Part shown: positions 54,331 to 63,658 of the stretch, piece after piece | Layout: every line of letters starts with the position of its first letter | Position numbering within the stretch: position 1 is the first letter of the stretch | From: Denitratisoma sp. DHT3 | GTDB taxonomy: Bacteria > Pseudomonadota > Gammaproteobacteria > Burkholderiales > Rhodocyclaceae | NCBI RefSeq assembly: GCF_007833355.1 | Contig: NZ_CP020914.1 | Coordinates: 1,102,047 to 1,166,046 of the forward strand | DNA length: 64,000 nucleotides | Reading direction: 5' to 3' | The notes under the pieces: generated by a model | Seen by the model: only the letters and a program-made list of their open reading frames with translations | Database searches by the model: none | What the model was told of the DNA's origin: nothing | Translations under genes and position numbers: made by a program

Positions 54331-55269
54331 TCAGGTCGCGCCCGGCACGAAAAGAAGGTTGGGGCCGGCCCTGGCATAGCCGGCCTCGTCCAGCAGCAGA
54401 TCCAGCGCCAGGGTCGCCAGGTCGTCCGCCACCGGATCGCCGTCCGGCGCATCGTGCCGATAGAGGATCTTCAGATAACTCATGCAGTCGTCGCAGGTTT
54501 CCGCCCGCATGGCGCCGGCATTGGTCAGGCGCGAACCCTCGATCCGGCGATAGGCGATGCGGGCATTGGCATCGCAGGCAGCGCATTTCACGCGCACCAG
54601 GTGCCATTCCGTGCCGCACAGGGAACAGTGCAGGTAGCGCAGCCTGTCCACCTCCGCCGTGGCGCGCACCACGCTGGCGACCGGCAGGCTGCCGCAGCAG
54701 GGACACACGCCCGGCACGTCGAGAACCGGCAGCGCGGCGGTCCCCAGGTCCGCCGCCATAGCGGTCCAATAGACCTGCAGGGCGGCCGCCACATAGGGCA
54801 GCAGCGGCGCTTCGGAGCCATCCAGTTCGTTCGCCAGCACCTGGTCGGCGAACGCTTCCAGCGTCTCCGGTGCGGCCTCGGCCAAGCGGCGGCAGGCGGC
54901 CCGTGCCGGCTCAGGGGCGTCGCTTTGCAGAGCCTCCGTCAATTGCGCCAGAACGCCGCGCCAGGCCGGGTGCCGGGGCCACTGCCGGGCCGGTAGCGGC
55001 GGCATGTGATGGCTGCGGGCGCGGGCCAGGGCTGCTTCGTCCGGCAGCGGCAGACTTTCCAGTCGGCCCAGCGCCTGGTGCTGGGCCTGGGCCAGACGCC
55101 CCAGGAAACGCAGCCAACCGCCCAGCGCATGACCCTCGGCCAGTTGCCGGAAGCGCCGCGCCCGCTCGGCGAAGATGGAGGCGCTCATGGAAGCGCGGGA
55201 GGGCGCAATGACCCGGGGCGGATCGCTGAAGGCTCGGGATGCGGGATCGAACTGCACGACGTGGTTCAT
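54331..55269 (-). CDS. fdhE: Formate dehydrogenase accessory protein FdhE
   Basis: FdhE is a cytoplasmic rubredoxin-like iron protein needed for activity of respiratory formate dehydrogenases. The 312 residues carry the four expected Cys pairs: C189/C192, C215/C218, C229/C232 and C259/C262. A helical N-terminal half precedes them. It starts 53 bases after fdnI in the same operon and has GGAG before the ATG. Confidence 0.93.
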   Translation of the reverse strand: MNHVVQFDPASRAFSDPPRVIAPSRASMSASIFAERARRFRQLAEGHALGGWLRFLGRLAQAQHQALGRLESLPLPDEAALARARSHHMPPLPARQWPRHPAWRGVLAQLTEALQSDAPEPARAACRRLAEAAPETLEAFADQVLANELDGSEAPLLPYVAAALQVYWTAMAADLGTAALPVLDVPGVCPCCGSLPVASVVRATAEVDRLRYLHCSLCGTEWHLVRVKCAACDANARIAYRRIEGSRLTNAGAMRAETCDDCMSYLKILYRHDAPDGDPVADDLATLALDLLLDEAGYARAGPNLLFVPGAT

Positions 55270-55322
55270 GGAGGCTCCCTCGGCCCGGAATACCTTTCCC
55301 GGGCTCGTCCGGTTGAGAGGCG

Positions 55323-55958
55323 CTATTTGCCGGTGATCTCGCGATACCAGCCACGATGGTGCTGGCGTGCCCAGGCGCGGGTGACCGTGCCGTACCACAT
55401 CGCCCGGTTGCTGCCCTTGACCCAGATGGAGGCATAGACGTGGCCGATGATCAGGCCAATCGCCAGCGCGCCGACGGCGGCATGCACCACCGCCGCCACG
55501 CGCACCAGCGCCACCGGCAACTGGAAATAGGTCCGCCACAGCGGCAGCCCGGAGAGGAACAGCAGCAGGATGCAGGCCGCCAGGGCCCAGAACAGCAGCT
55601 TCTGGCCGGCGTTGTTCCGGCCCTGCTCCGGCATGTCGCGGTCGTTCCCCGTCGCCACCATGCTGCGGACCTGGTGGATCCACTCCCAGTCCGTTGGCGT
55701 CATCGCGTTGTGGGCCCGGAAGCGCAGAAACAGCGCCAGAAAAGACAGGGCCAGCAAGACGCCGAGGAGAGGGTGCAGGATGCGCGCCCAGACGCCGCCC
55801 CCGAACAATGCGGCGAGCGGAAAGAAGGCCGGATGGAAAAAGGCCAGGCCCGACAGGGCGAGAAGGATGAAGCAGATGCCGACCAGCCAGTGGTTGGCCC
55901 GCTCGGCGGCCGTATAGCGTGGCAGGTATCGGGTCGGGTGTTGCGGATCGCGAGTCAT
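55323..55958 (-). CDS. fdnI: Formate dehydrogenase cytochrome b556 (gamma) subunit
   Basis: 211 residues with four membrane helices (about 25-48, 58-80, 115-135, 150-172) and His residues suited to two b haems. It anchors the complex and passes electrons to quinone. The ATG at 55958 overlaps the fdnH stop (ATGA). [15 protein letters not shown] and [12 protein letters not shown] are typical for the family. Confidence 0.93.
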   Translation of the reverse strand: MTRDPQHPTRYLPRYTAAERANHWLVGICFILLALSGLAFFHPAFFPLAALFGGGVWARILHPLLGVLLALSFLALFLRFRAHNAMTPTDWEWIHQVRSMVATGNDRDMPEQGRNNAGQKLLFWALAACILLLFLSGLPLWRTYFQLPVALVRVAAVVHAAVGALAIGLIIGHVYASIWVKGSNRAMWYGTVTRAWARQHHRGWYREITGK

Positions 55959-56842
55959 GATGCGTCCTCCTCTTCGACCGCCGCCTCGGTCTCCTTGGTG
56001 ATCTCGTTGGGGCCCTTGATGACGTAATGGAACAGGCTGCCCAGTACCGCCAGGCCCAGGACGGCGCTCGCCAAAGGCTTGGCGAAGCCCTTCCACAGAT
56101 ACACCAGGGGGCTGATGCGCGGGTCGTCCGGCAGGTCGGCGTAGAGCCGGGGCTGGTCCGCGTGGTGCAGCACGTACATGACGTGGGTGCCGCCCACGCC
56201 CTGCGGGTCGTACAGGCCGGCCTTGGCGAAACCCCGCTCCTTGAGGTCGGCGACGCGCTCCTCGGCGTAGTCGCGCATGTCCTCCTTGCTGCCGAACTGG
56301 ATGGCGCCGGTGGGGCAGACCTTGGCGCAGGCCGGCGCCTGGTTCACCGCCACGCGGTCGGAGCAGAGGGTGCATTTGTAGGCTTTGCCGTCCCGCTTGG
56401 AGATGCGCGGAATGTTGAAGGGACAGCCGGTGATGCAGTAGCCGCAGCCGATGCAGTTCTCCTCGTGGAAATCGACGATCCCGTTGGCGTACTGGATGAT
56501 CGCGCCCGGCGCCGGACAGGCCCGCAGGCAGCCCGGGTCGGCGCAGTGCATGCAGCCGTCCTTGCGGATCAGCCACTCCAGCTTGCCGTCCCGCTCCACC
56601 TCCGAAAAGCGCATCACCGTCCAGGAGTCCGCGGACAGGTCGGTCGGGTTGTCATAGACGCCGGCGCAGTGGCCGATCTGGTCGCGCACGTCGTTCCATT
56701 CCATGCACGCCACCTGGCAGGCCTTGCAGCCGATGCAGGCGGTGACGTCGATGAGCTTGGCCACTTCCACCGTCTTGCGCGCCTGCGGCGGCGGCGTGGT
56801 GGTGGCGGAGCGCTGCTTGATGTCGAGCGATTGCAATGCCAT
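55955..56842 (-). CDS. fdnH: Formate dehydrogenase iron-sulfur (beta) subunit
   Basis: 295 residues from the ATG at 56842 (AGGAG seven bases upstream). Four ferredoxin-type Cys clusters are visible: [11 protein letters not shown] (36-46), [24 protein letters not shown] and CTLC...CAKVC. A C-terminal membrane helix ([16 protein letters not shown]) docks onto FdnI. It carries electrons from FdnG to the cytochrome subunit. The much longer open frame around it upstream is antisense-free shadow of fdnG and not coding. Confidence 0.95.
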   Translation of the reverse strand: MALQSLDIKQRSATTTPPPQARKTVEVAKLIDVTACIGCKACQVACMEWNDVRDQIGHCAGVYDNPTDLSADSWTVMRFSEVERDGKLEWLIRKDGCMHCADPGCLRACPAPGAIIQYANGIVDFHEENCIGCGYCITGCPFNIPRISKRDGKAYKCTLCSDRVAVNQAPACAKVCPTGAIQFGSKEDMRDYAEERVADLKERGFAKAGLYDPQGVGGTHVMYVLHHADQPRLYADLPDDPRISPLVYLWKGFAKPLASAVLGLAVLGSLFHYVIKGPNEITKETEAAVEEEDAS

Positions 56843-56862
56843 GGCGTTCTCCTGAATCCAGG

Positions 56863-59800
56863 CTAGAGCTTCTCGATGTTGACCAGGAAGGACTTGAACT
56901 CCGGCGTCTGGGTGTTGGCGTCGCCGACGAAGGGCGTCAGGGTGTTGGACAGGAAGCCCATCCGCGCCACGCCCGTGAAGCCCCAGTGGATGGGAATGCC
57001 CACATGGTGCACCGGCATGCCGTTCACCTGGAGCGCCTTGAGGCGCTTGGTGACCACCGCCACGGCCTTGATCTGGCCGCGGTTGGAGCGCACCCGCACC
57101 TTGTCGCCGTTCTCGATGCCCTTCTCCGCCGCCAGTTCCGCGCCGATTTCGACGAACTGTTCCGGCTGCAGGATGGCGTTGAGTTCCACGTGCTTGGTCC
57201 AGTAGTGGAAATGTTCGGTCAGGCGATAGGAGGTCGCCGCGTAGGGGAAGTCCTTGGCCTTGCCGAACACTTCCATGTCGCCCTTGAACACCCGCGCCGC
57301 CGGATTGCTCACCGCCTGCGGATTGGTGTTCAGCGGGTTGGTGCCGATCGGCGTCTCGAACGGTTCGTAATGCTCGGGGAATGGGCCTTCCGCCATCTTG
57401 TCCACGGCGAAGAAACGGGCCACGCCTTCCGGATTCATGATGAACGGACCCATGCCCTCGGCCGGGTTGGAATCCGGTTTGAAGTCGGGCACGTCCGAGC
57501 CCGTCCAGGCCGAGCCGTTCCACCAGATCTGCTTCCGCTTCGGGTTCCAGGGCTTGCCGGCGGGATCGGCCGAGGCGCGGTTGTACATGATGCGGCGGTT
57601 GGCCGGCCACGCCCATGCCCAGTTGAGCGTCTGGCCGTTGTTCCAGGGATCGGCGTTGTCGCGGCGGGCCATCTGGTTGCCGGCCTGGGTCCAGGAGCCG
57701 GCGAAAAGCCAGCAGCCGGAGGCGGTGGTGCCATCGTCGCGCAACTGGGCGAAGCCGTCCAGCTGCTCGCCGGCCTTGCGCAGCACCTTGGTCGGGTCTT
57801 TCGGATCGGTCAGATCGGCCAGGGCCTTGCCGTTGAATTCCCGGGCCAGTTCGTCCGCCGCCGGCTCGCCGGGATTCCGGTAGGGCCAGGAAAGGTGGAG
57901 GACGGGATCGGGAAAAGCGCCGCCCTCGGTCTGGTAGAGGGCCTTGATGCGCTGGAACAGGCCGCCCATGATGGCCGCGTCGCTCCGCGCCTCGCCGGGC
58001 GGCTCGGCCGCCTTCCAGTGCCATTGCAGCCAGCGTCCGGAGTTGATCAGGGAGCCGTCCTCCTCGGCGAAACACGTCGAGGGCAGGCGGAATACCGTGG
58101 TCTGGATCTTGGCCGGGTCCACGTCGTTGTACTCGCCGAAATTGCGCCAGAACTCGGAGGTCTCCGTGGCCAGGGGGTCGATCACCACCAGGTACTTGAG
58201 CCTGGCCAGCGCGGCGCCGAGCTTGGCCTTGTTGGGAAAGGCGGCCAGCGGGTTGAAGCCCTGGCAGAGATAGCCGTTCATCTTGCCGTGGTACATGTCC
58301 TCGAACACCTGGAGCACGTCGTACATCTTGTCCAGCTTGGGCAGCCAGTCGAAGCACCACTGGTTTTCCTTGGTCGCGGCATCGCCGAACCAGGCCTTCA
58401 TCAGGCTGACGTGGAACTTCTCGTAGTTCTGCCAGTAGGACATCTGATTGGGACGCAGCGGCTTGGAGGCGCGTTTGTCGATGTAGGCGCGGTAATCCGT
58501 CTCCTTCTCACCGGCCAGGGTCAGGTAGCCCGGCAGCAGATTGGAGAGCAGCCCGAGATCGGTGAGGCCCTGGATGTTGGAATGCCCGCGCAGGGCGTTC
58601 ATGCCGCCGCCGGCCATGCCGATGTTGCCCAGCAGCAACTGAACCATCGCCCCCGTGCGGATCATCTGCGAGCCCTGCGAGTGCTGGGTCCAGCCCAGCG
58701 CGTACATGATGCTCATGGTCCGCTCGGGCACGGCGGTCGACGCCATCATCTCGGCCACCTTGAGGAACTGCTCCCTGGGCGTGCCGCAGATCCTTTCCAC
58801 CATTTCCGGGGTGTAGCGGCTGTAGTGCCGCTTCATCAACTGGAAGACGCAGCGAGGATCCTGCAGGGTGGGATCGGTCTTGACGTAGCCGTCCGCACCG
58901 AGCTGATAGGACCACGACGACTTCTCGTAGCCGCGCTTTTCCGGGCTGTAGCCCGAGAAGAGGCCGTTGTCGAAGCCGAAGCCCGGATTCACCAGGAAGG
59001 TGAAATCGGTGTACGCCTTGACGTACTCGTGCTGGATCTTGTCGTTCGTCAGCAGGTAATTGATGATCCCGCCCAGGAAGGCGATGTCGGTACCGGTGCG
59101 GATCGGCGCGTAGTAGTCGGCCACCGAGGCCGAACGGGTGAAGCGCGGGTCGACGACGACCAGCTTTGCCTTGTTGTGCTTCTTTGCCTCGACCACCCAC
59201 TTGAAGCCGCAGGGGTGCGCCTCGGCGGCGTTGCCGCCCATGATCAGAACCAGGTCGGCATTCTTGATGTCGACCCAGTGATTGGTCATCGCGCCACGGC
59301 CAAACGTCGGAGCCAGACTGGCCACCGTCGGGCCGTGTCAGACACGGGCCTGGTTGTCGAATGCGAGCGCGCCGAGGGAACGCACCACCTTGTGGGTGAT
59401 GTAGCCGGATTCATTGCTGGAGGCGGAGGCGGCCAGGAAACCGGAGGACAGCCAGCGATTCACCGTGGCGCCGGCGGCATTCCTGGTGACGAAATTGGCG
59501 TCCCGGTCGGCCTTCATCAGCTTGGCGACGCGATTCATGGCCTCGTCCCAGGAAATGCGCTTCCACGCGTTGCTGCCGGGCTCGCGCACCTCCGGATACC
59601 GCAGGCGGTTGGGGCTATGGATGAAATCCAGCAACCCCGCGCCCTTGGGACACAAGGTGCCCCGACTGACCGGGTGGTCCGGATCGCCCTCGATGTGAAC
59701 GATCTCGGCTTGTGCGTTCTTGGACTTGTCGCCCAGGGAGTAGATGAGAAGCCCGCAGGCCACCGAGCAGTAGGGACAGGTATTGCGGGTCTCGGTAGCG

Positions 59801-59925
59801 CGGGCGAGCTTGAAGCTGCGCACTTCCGCCAGGGCGGGGGCCGGCGAAAAGCCCATCATGGCGACGGACGATCCCCCCATCCCGGCGGCGCAGATTCTGA
59901 AGAACTGGCGTCGGTTGAGTTGCAT
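56863..59925 (-). CDS. fdnG: Formate dehydrogenase major subunit, selenocysteine-containing
   Basis: FdnG oxidises formate to CO2 at a Mo/W-bis-MGD-Sec centre. The full product is 1020 residues with TGA at 59338-59340 read as Sec196 in [14 protein letters not shown], the exact active-site context of FdnG. The N-terminus has a twin-arginine signal (NRRQFFR at 4-10), so the enzyme faces the periplasm. The 4Fe-4S ligands are C50, C53, C57 and C92. AAGGAGGAG lies seven bases before the ATG. A SECIS hairpin follows the TGA. Automated annotation would split this into two genes of 195 and about 820 codons. Confidence 0.95.
59308..59327 (-). promoter_or_regulatory. Bacterial SECIS element in fdnG
   Basis: Eleven bases after the Sec TGA (minus strand) lies GGTGGCC-AGTCT-GGCTCC. 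It can form GG/CC, a bulged U, a G-U pair, and a GCC/GGC upper stem with apical loop AGUCU. Bulge and GU-containing loop are the SelB-binding features known from E. coli fdnG/fdhF. An extra C-G pair closes the base. Confidence 0.85.
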
Positions 59926-60001
59926 TTGACCGCTCCTCCTTTATGGCCTCGCGATCGAGGCTTTCCCAACATAGCCCCGTTCCCGCCGGCAAGCAATGAA
60001 A

Positions 60002-60034
60002 GCGTCTTTTTGATGCAGCACATCAAAAAGACGC
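60002..60034. terminator. Perfect 14-bp hairpin upstream of fdnG
   Basis: GCGTCTTTTTGATG (60002-60015) and CATCAAAAAGACGC (60021-60034) with a 5-base loop. It may terminate the beta-helix gene that ends at 60115 on the same strand, but there is no trailing U-run and the T5 is inside the stem. It may instead be a regulatory site about 80 bases before fdnG. TTGAT-N7-ATCAA inside it has the wrong spacing for an FNR box. Confidence 0.5.
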
Positions 60035-60114
60035 ATCGAGCACGGGAGGCCGCAATGCCCGCATCCGGCCCCGGCTTCCACTGGATCATGACAAGGGCGC
60101 GGGAGTCGTGCGCG

Positions 60115-60987
60115 TCAAACCAGCGAGGGCCCGCTCCAGCAGCCGCTCATCAAGCCTTCTGGCTTGGTGCTGGCGGATACCATCGCGCTGGTTTCCCAGG
60201 CATCGGTATGGACGTTCAACCCGGCAAAGACGCCATATCCCCTGCCTGCATGGATCGTCTCCTGCGCGTGAAGACTCTCACCGGCCCGGATGGCGCCTTC
60301 CGCCGCCATCGTCCCGCCCGCCTTGATTCCCCAGCCGGCCTCAAGATGCCCGGCGCACCGGATCGAACCCCCCGCGACGATTCCATTGCGAACGTCGATG
60401 TTGTCCGAGCCGACGATATCGCCGCCTGCATGAAGACTTTTTCCGCACCGGATCGGCCCTTCGGAAAACAAATCCCGCCCGACGAAGGCGTTTCCGGCGA
60501 GGTTCAACCTGCCGCCGCACAGCAGTTCCCAGGCCGTCCGGATATCGCCGCCGCTTGAAATATCGCCCGCCGCCTCGATGCCCCAGCCTGCCTTGATGTC
60601 GCCGCCGGCTTCGAGCGCGCCCTTGCTGCGGATGCCGCCGGCAGCACGAATGTCTTCGCCGGCGACGACGGGTCCATCGACACGGATACTGCCGCCGGCA
60701 TGGATGGTGCGGCCGGCCCGAACGATCGAGTCGGTCTCGATATTGCCGCGCACCTCCAATGAACCGGCGAATACGATCGCGGCGGCGTCAATCGAGTCGA
60801 CCGCCAGCACGGCATCCGTCGGACCGAACTGCGTGAGCAGCCAGCAGGCGTCATTGGCGCGACCATCGGCGACCAGTGCGTCGAGAAGGTCTTGGTAGTC
60901 GCCCCCCTCGTGATAATGGCGCAGGAACCAGCGAAACCCATCGGCACAGGGGCGCTTGGCTTTGAGAAAATTCTTCGTGAGATCCAT
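60115..60987 (-). CDS. Polymer-forming beta-helix repeat protein (bactofilin-like)
   Basis: 290 residues from MDLTKNFLKAKRP (an earlier start at 61017 would add ten). A helical N-terminal segment (about 1-60: FRWFLRHYHEGGDYQDLLDALVADGR and WLLTQFGP) is followed by some 15 short beta repeats with GGDI/AGxxI rhythm (about 70-265), such as VAGEDIRAAGGI, EAGGDIKAGWGI and HAGGDIVGSDNI. This pattern forms a right-handed beta-helix as in bactofilins and FapA-like proteins. The function is unknown; it may be a scaffold. It lies upstream of fdnG, separated by a hairpin. Confidence 0.75.
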   Translation of the reverse strand: MDLTKNFLKAKRPCADGFRWFLRHYHEGGDYQDLLDALVADGRANDACWLLTQFGPTDAVLAVDSIDAAAIVFAGSLEVRGNIETDSIVRAGRTIHAGGSIRVDGPVVAGEDIRAAGGIRSKGALEAGGDIKAGWGIEAAGDISSGGDIRTAWELLCGGRLNLAGNAFVGRDLFSEGPIRCGKSLHAGGDIVGSDNIDVRNGIVAGGSIRCAGHLEAGWGIKAGGTMAAEGAIRAGESLHAQETIHAGRGYGVFAGLNVHTDAWETSAMVSASTKPEGLMSGCWSGPSLV

Positions 60988-61017
60988 GGCAATAGAGATG
61001 TGCAATATTGACGCCAC

Positions 61018-61777
61018 GAACGCATCGCGGCGAAAGAAGCACAGCCTTGGCAGTGGATCGTCCAGCTACCGTCCTGACGATCGACGGAGAGCGGAAATGG
61101 AGGGACGTGGCTCTGGCTTGGCGACCCACACGTGGATCGGCGGCATTGGAGGACTCACCCTGGCTGCACATTGATCAAGGCGCGAAAACGCATCCTTGGA
61201 CAAAGCGCCGTGCGGGGGAGATAAGGCTGGTTAGCCCTGTTGGTCGCCCCGCACGGCCATGGAAAGCACGGCGGGAGACCCTTGGATGTTGCATGGAAGG
61301 GCCAACGGGTTGGTCCATGCGCGCGTTCGGCGCCGGAGCATGCACACACCGGCAACTCCACCCGTGCGCGCATGGCGCAAGGCGTCGTCGGCATGGCGAG
61401 CGATGGACCGGACAATGGACATCAGCGTCAGCAACCTCGTTGGACGGACTAAGCCGCTACCGGGAGCACACCGCAAGACCGGCTCGTGCGCTCCCATCTG
61501 AAGAGAAAAGCCCTCGATGACAAGGGCTTTCTGTTTCTGGCGGGCCAGAAGATACATCAATACAAACTGTCCAGCCCTCGAAGACGGGATTCTATCTGCA
61601 CCAGTCTTCATCGGCAATCACCGCTGTGCTATGTGTTGCGGCAAAGTTACCTGTTCACGGCACGTGAGGCCCAATGTTTGAATCAGGGACGTTGCACGGC
61701 GCTTTATCGCGCAGGTCCGGTGGAATGGCGAGTTGCACGTCTGGCCGCCAACTGTAGTAGACAGATGGCCGACAGGA
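61018..61777. other. About 760 bases without a supported gene
   Basis: No frame here shows recognisable protein features; the open frames are short, low-quality and overlap each other on both strands. The only clear signals are a terminator-like hairpin at 61507-61530 and a stretch around 61690-61740 resembling part of an integron attC site (GCTTTATCGCGCAG is shared with the site at 63582-63651). It may be decayed cassette DNA. Confidence 0.4.
61507..61530 (+). terminator. Terminator-like hairpin in the gene-poor stretch
   Basis: AAAGCCCT / AGGGCTTT with an 8-base loop, then CTGTTTCT. It works in both orientations because AAA precedes the stem. No confident gene lies directly upstream. Confidence 0.55.
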
Positions 61778-61797
61778 ATGTACAGTAATACGTACAT
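61778..61797. promoter_or_regulatory. YefM-YoeB operator palindrome
   Basis: ATGTAC (61778-61783) and GTACAT (61792-61797) flank eight bases, 16 bases before the antitoxin ATG. TGTACA cores are known targets of YefM, so autoregulation is expected. Confidence 0.6.
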
Positions 61798-61812
61798 ATA
61801 AGGAGCCCCGAA

Positions 61813-62064
61813 ATGGATACGATTACCTACACGACGGTACGCGCAAATTTGGCGAGTGCGATGGACAGGGTTTGCAACGATCACGAGGCGCTGATCATCA
61901 CCCGCAATGGAGAACAGTCGGTGGTGATGCTCTCGCTCGAAGACTACAAGGCACTGGAAGAAACCGCCTACCTGTTGCGCACACCGGCCAACGCGAAACG
62001 CCTTCTGTCGGCGGCGGCGCAACTGAACGCCGGCAAAGGCGTTGAGCGGAAACTTGCCAAGTGA
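61813..62064 (+). CDS. yefM: Antitoxin of the YefM/Phd family
   Basis: 83 residues: MDTITYTTVRANLASAMDRV is the YefM DNA-binding start, and SVVMLSLEDYKALEETAYLL the dimer/neutralising part. It binds and blocks YoeB and represses the operon. GGAG lies eight bases before the ATG. Its stop overlaps the toxin start (ATGA-type coupling). Confidence 0.93.
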   Translation: MDTITYTTVRANLASAMDRVCNDHEALIITRNGEQSVVMLSLEDYKALEETAYLLRTPANAKRLLSAAAQLNAGKGVERKLAK

Positions 62065-62315
62065 AGCTGGTATTCGCAGACGAGGCATGGGAAGACTACC
62101 TGTACTGGCAGAAACAAGACAGAAAGATGGTGGAGCGGATCAATACGCTGATTCGCGAAATCCAGCGAGAACCCTTCAGCGGCGTAGGCAAGCCAGAGCC
62201 GCTGAAACATGCCCTCTCTGGATTTTGGTCACGCCGGATCACGGATGAGCACCGTATGGTGTATCGGGTCGAAGGCAATCAACTCCAAATAGCTCAGTTG
62301 CGTTTTCACTACTGA
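62061..62315 (+). CDS. yoeB: YoeB toxin, ribosome-dependent mRNA interferase
   Basis: 84 residues, very close to E. coli YoeB in layout: MKLVFADEAWEDYLYWQ, PFSGVGKPEPLKHALSGFWSRRI and the C-terminal catalytic FHY. The expected E46/R65/H83/Y84-type residues are in place, so the toxin should be active. Three bases after its stop is GCCCAAC (62319-62325), the first element of an attC-like site, before insertion-sequence DNA begins. Toxin-antitoxin pairs are common in integron cassettes. Confidence 0.95.
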   Translation: MKLVFADEAWEDYLYWQKQDRKMVERINTLIREIQREPFSGVGKPEPLKHALSGFWSRRITDEHRMVYRVEGNQLQIAQLRFHY

Positions 62316-62418
62316 GACGCCCAACGAAGCTGTAGAAAAAGTAGTTTCATGGACGCATTCTGCTGTGAACCAATTGGAATAACAAGGCTCCAACCAGAAG
62401 TTCATCTTGGAGTCGCTC

Positions 62419-63258
62419 ATGGCACGCTACAAACCCATCGATACCAGCCCACGCTTCATTGCCGTCGATCTTGAGCGGCAGTTGCTGCCCGGCACATTCG
62501 AGCATGCACTGAACCACCTGATCGACCACGAACTGGACTTGTCAGGCTTCGATGCCCGCTACAAGAATGATCGCACCGGTGCTGCCGCCTACCCGCCGGC
62601 CATGCTGCTCAAGGTGGTTCTGTTCGCCTACAGCCAGGGCATCGTCAGTAGCCGAGGGATAGAGCGGGCCTGCCGCGAACACATCACCTTCATGGCCTTG
62701 TCGGGGGATTCCGCTTTTCACTGCACCACCATTGCCGCCTTTATCTCTGGTCTGGGCGAGGACATCGCCACACTCTTTGCTCAGATCCTCTACTTGTGTG
62801 ACCGCCAGGGCTTGATCGGTCGGGAAATGTTCGCCATTGATGGCGTCAAACTGCCCAGTAACGCCAGCAAGGCCAAGAGCGGCACCCGTGCCGACTTTGC
62901 ACGGCAGGCCGCCAAGCTCGAAGCTGCCGCCCAGGCCATGCTGGCCCGGCACCGGGAGAACGATGCCTTGCCGACCGAACTCGGCCTCGACGCCAAGGCA
63001 CAGAAACGCATGGTCCGTCTGCACAATGACGCGACACAACTGCGCGACTGGCTTGCGGCCAACCCCGAAGACCGCAAGGGGAGTCGTGGCAGTATCCGCA
63101 AGAGCAACCGCACCGATAACCAATCGGCCAAGATGGCCACCAGCAAGGGCGTCATTCAAGGCTATACCGGTTTACCCTTCGAGGGCAGAAGAAGGTGAAT
63201 GGGCAGTGGAAGCTCTTCTGCCTAGTGCATAACATCGAGAAGCTGGCCCATCATGGAT
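62419..63258 (+). pseudogene. IS1182-family transposase with internal deletion
   Basis: It starts MARYKPIDTSPRF and runs through YPPAMLLKVVLFAYSQG, AIDGVKLPSNASKAKSGTR and KSNRTDNQSAKMATSKGVI as in intact IS1182-type transposases. It then breaks at residue ~254 (GYTG). The sequence continues in another frame with FTLRGQKKVNGQWKLFC and VHNIEKLAHHGY, the normal C-terminus, so roughly 200 codons are missing and the frame is shifted. The catalytic core is incomplete; it should be inactive. Confidence 0.85.
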
Positions 63259-63573
63259 ACCCGCCGGCCATGCTGCTCAAGGTGGTTCTGTTCGCCTACA
63301 GCCAGGGCATCGTCAGTAGCCGGGGGATAGAGCGGGCCTGCCGCGAACACATCACCTTCATGGCCTTGTCGGGGGATTCCGCTTTTCACTTCACCACCAT
63401 TGCCGCCTTTATCTCTGGTCTGGGCGAGGACATCGCCACACTCTTTGCTCAGATCCTCTGCTTGTGTGACCGCCAGGGCTTGATCGGTCGGGAAATGTTC
63501 GCCATTGATGGCGTCAACTGCCCAGTAACGCCAGCAAGGCCAAGAGCGGCACCCGTGCCGATTTTGCACGGCA
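63258..63573 (+). pseudogene. Second, internal transposase fragment
   Basis: It repeats residues ~58-163 of copy 1 with a few substitutions. A one-base deletion in the run after GCCATTGATGGCGTCAA shifts the frame. It has neither start nor end. It is fused seamlessly to the C-terminal codons of copy 1 at HHGY/YPPAM, indicating recombination between neighbouring copies. Confidence 0.8.
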
Positions 63574-63581
63574 CTCACCAT

Positions 63582-63651
63582 GCCCAACGTAGAAGTCACC
63601 GGCGCTGCGCAGCTTTATCGCGCAGCGTCCGTGTGGACTGCCGGGTTGGGC
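63582..63651. repeat. Integron attC-like recombination site
   Basis: Seventy bases bounded by GCCCAAC (63582-63588, RYYYAAC) and GTTGGGC (63645-63651, GTTRRRY), which are exact complements. Inside, CGCTGCGC (63603-63610) pairs with GCGCAGCG (63620-63627) around a 9-base loop, and GTC/GAC arms with unpaired bases lie between, as in folded attC sites. It lies seven bases after the stop of a minus-strand ORF. Confidence 0.65.
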
Positions 63652-63658
63652 GTCGACC

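Larger units (their letters stand above)
62335..63573 (+). mobile_element. Rearranged IS1182-type insertion sequence (two truncated copies)
   Basis: The ends are approximate because terminal inverted repeats could not be identified. Copy 1 keeps the transposase start and its last ~30 codons with the middle deleted. Copy 2 is an internal fragment joined directly to the end of copy 1. Bases 62590-62906 and 63258-63573 are about 98 per cent identical direct repeats (offset 668). Confidence 0.75.

Noticed and set aside
59338..59340. fdnG as a pseudogene broken by a stop codon
   Set aside because: The TGA is at the exact Sec position, with SECIS hairpin, selB and tRNA-Sec in the same cluster.
60010..60026. 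FNR box upstream of fdnG
   Set aside because: The half-sites TTGAT and ATCAA are separated by seven bases rather than four, and they are part of a longer perfect hairpin.
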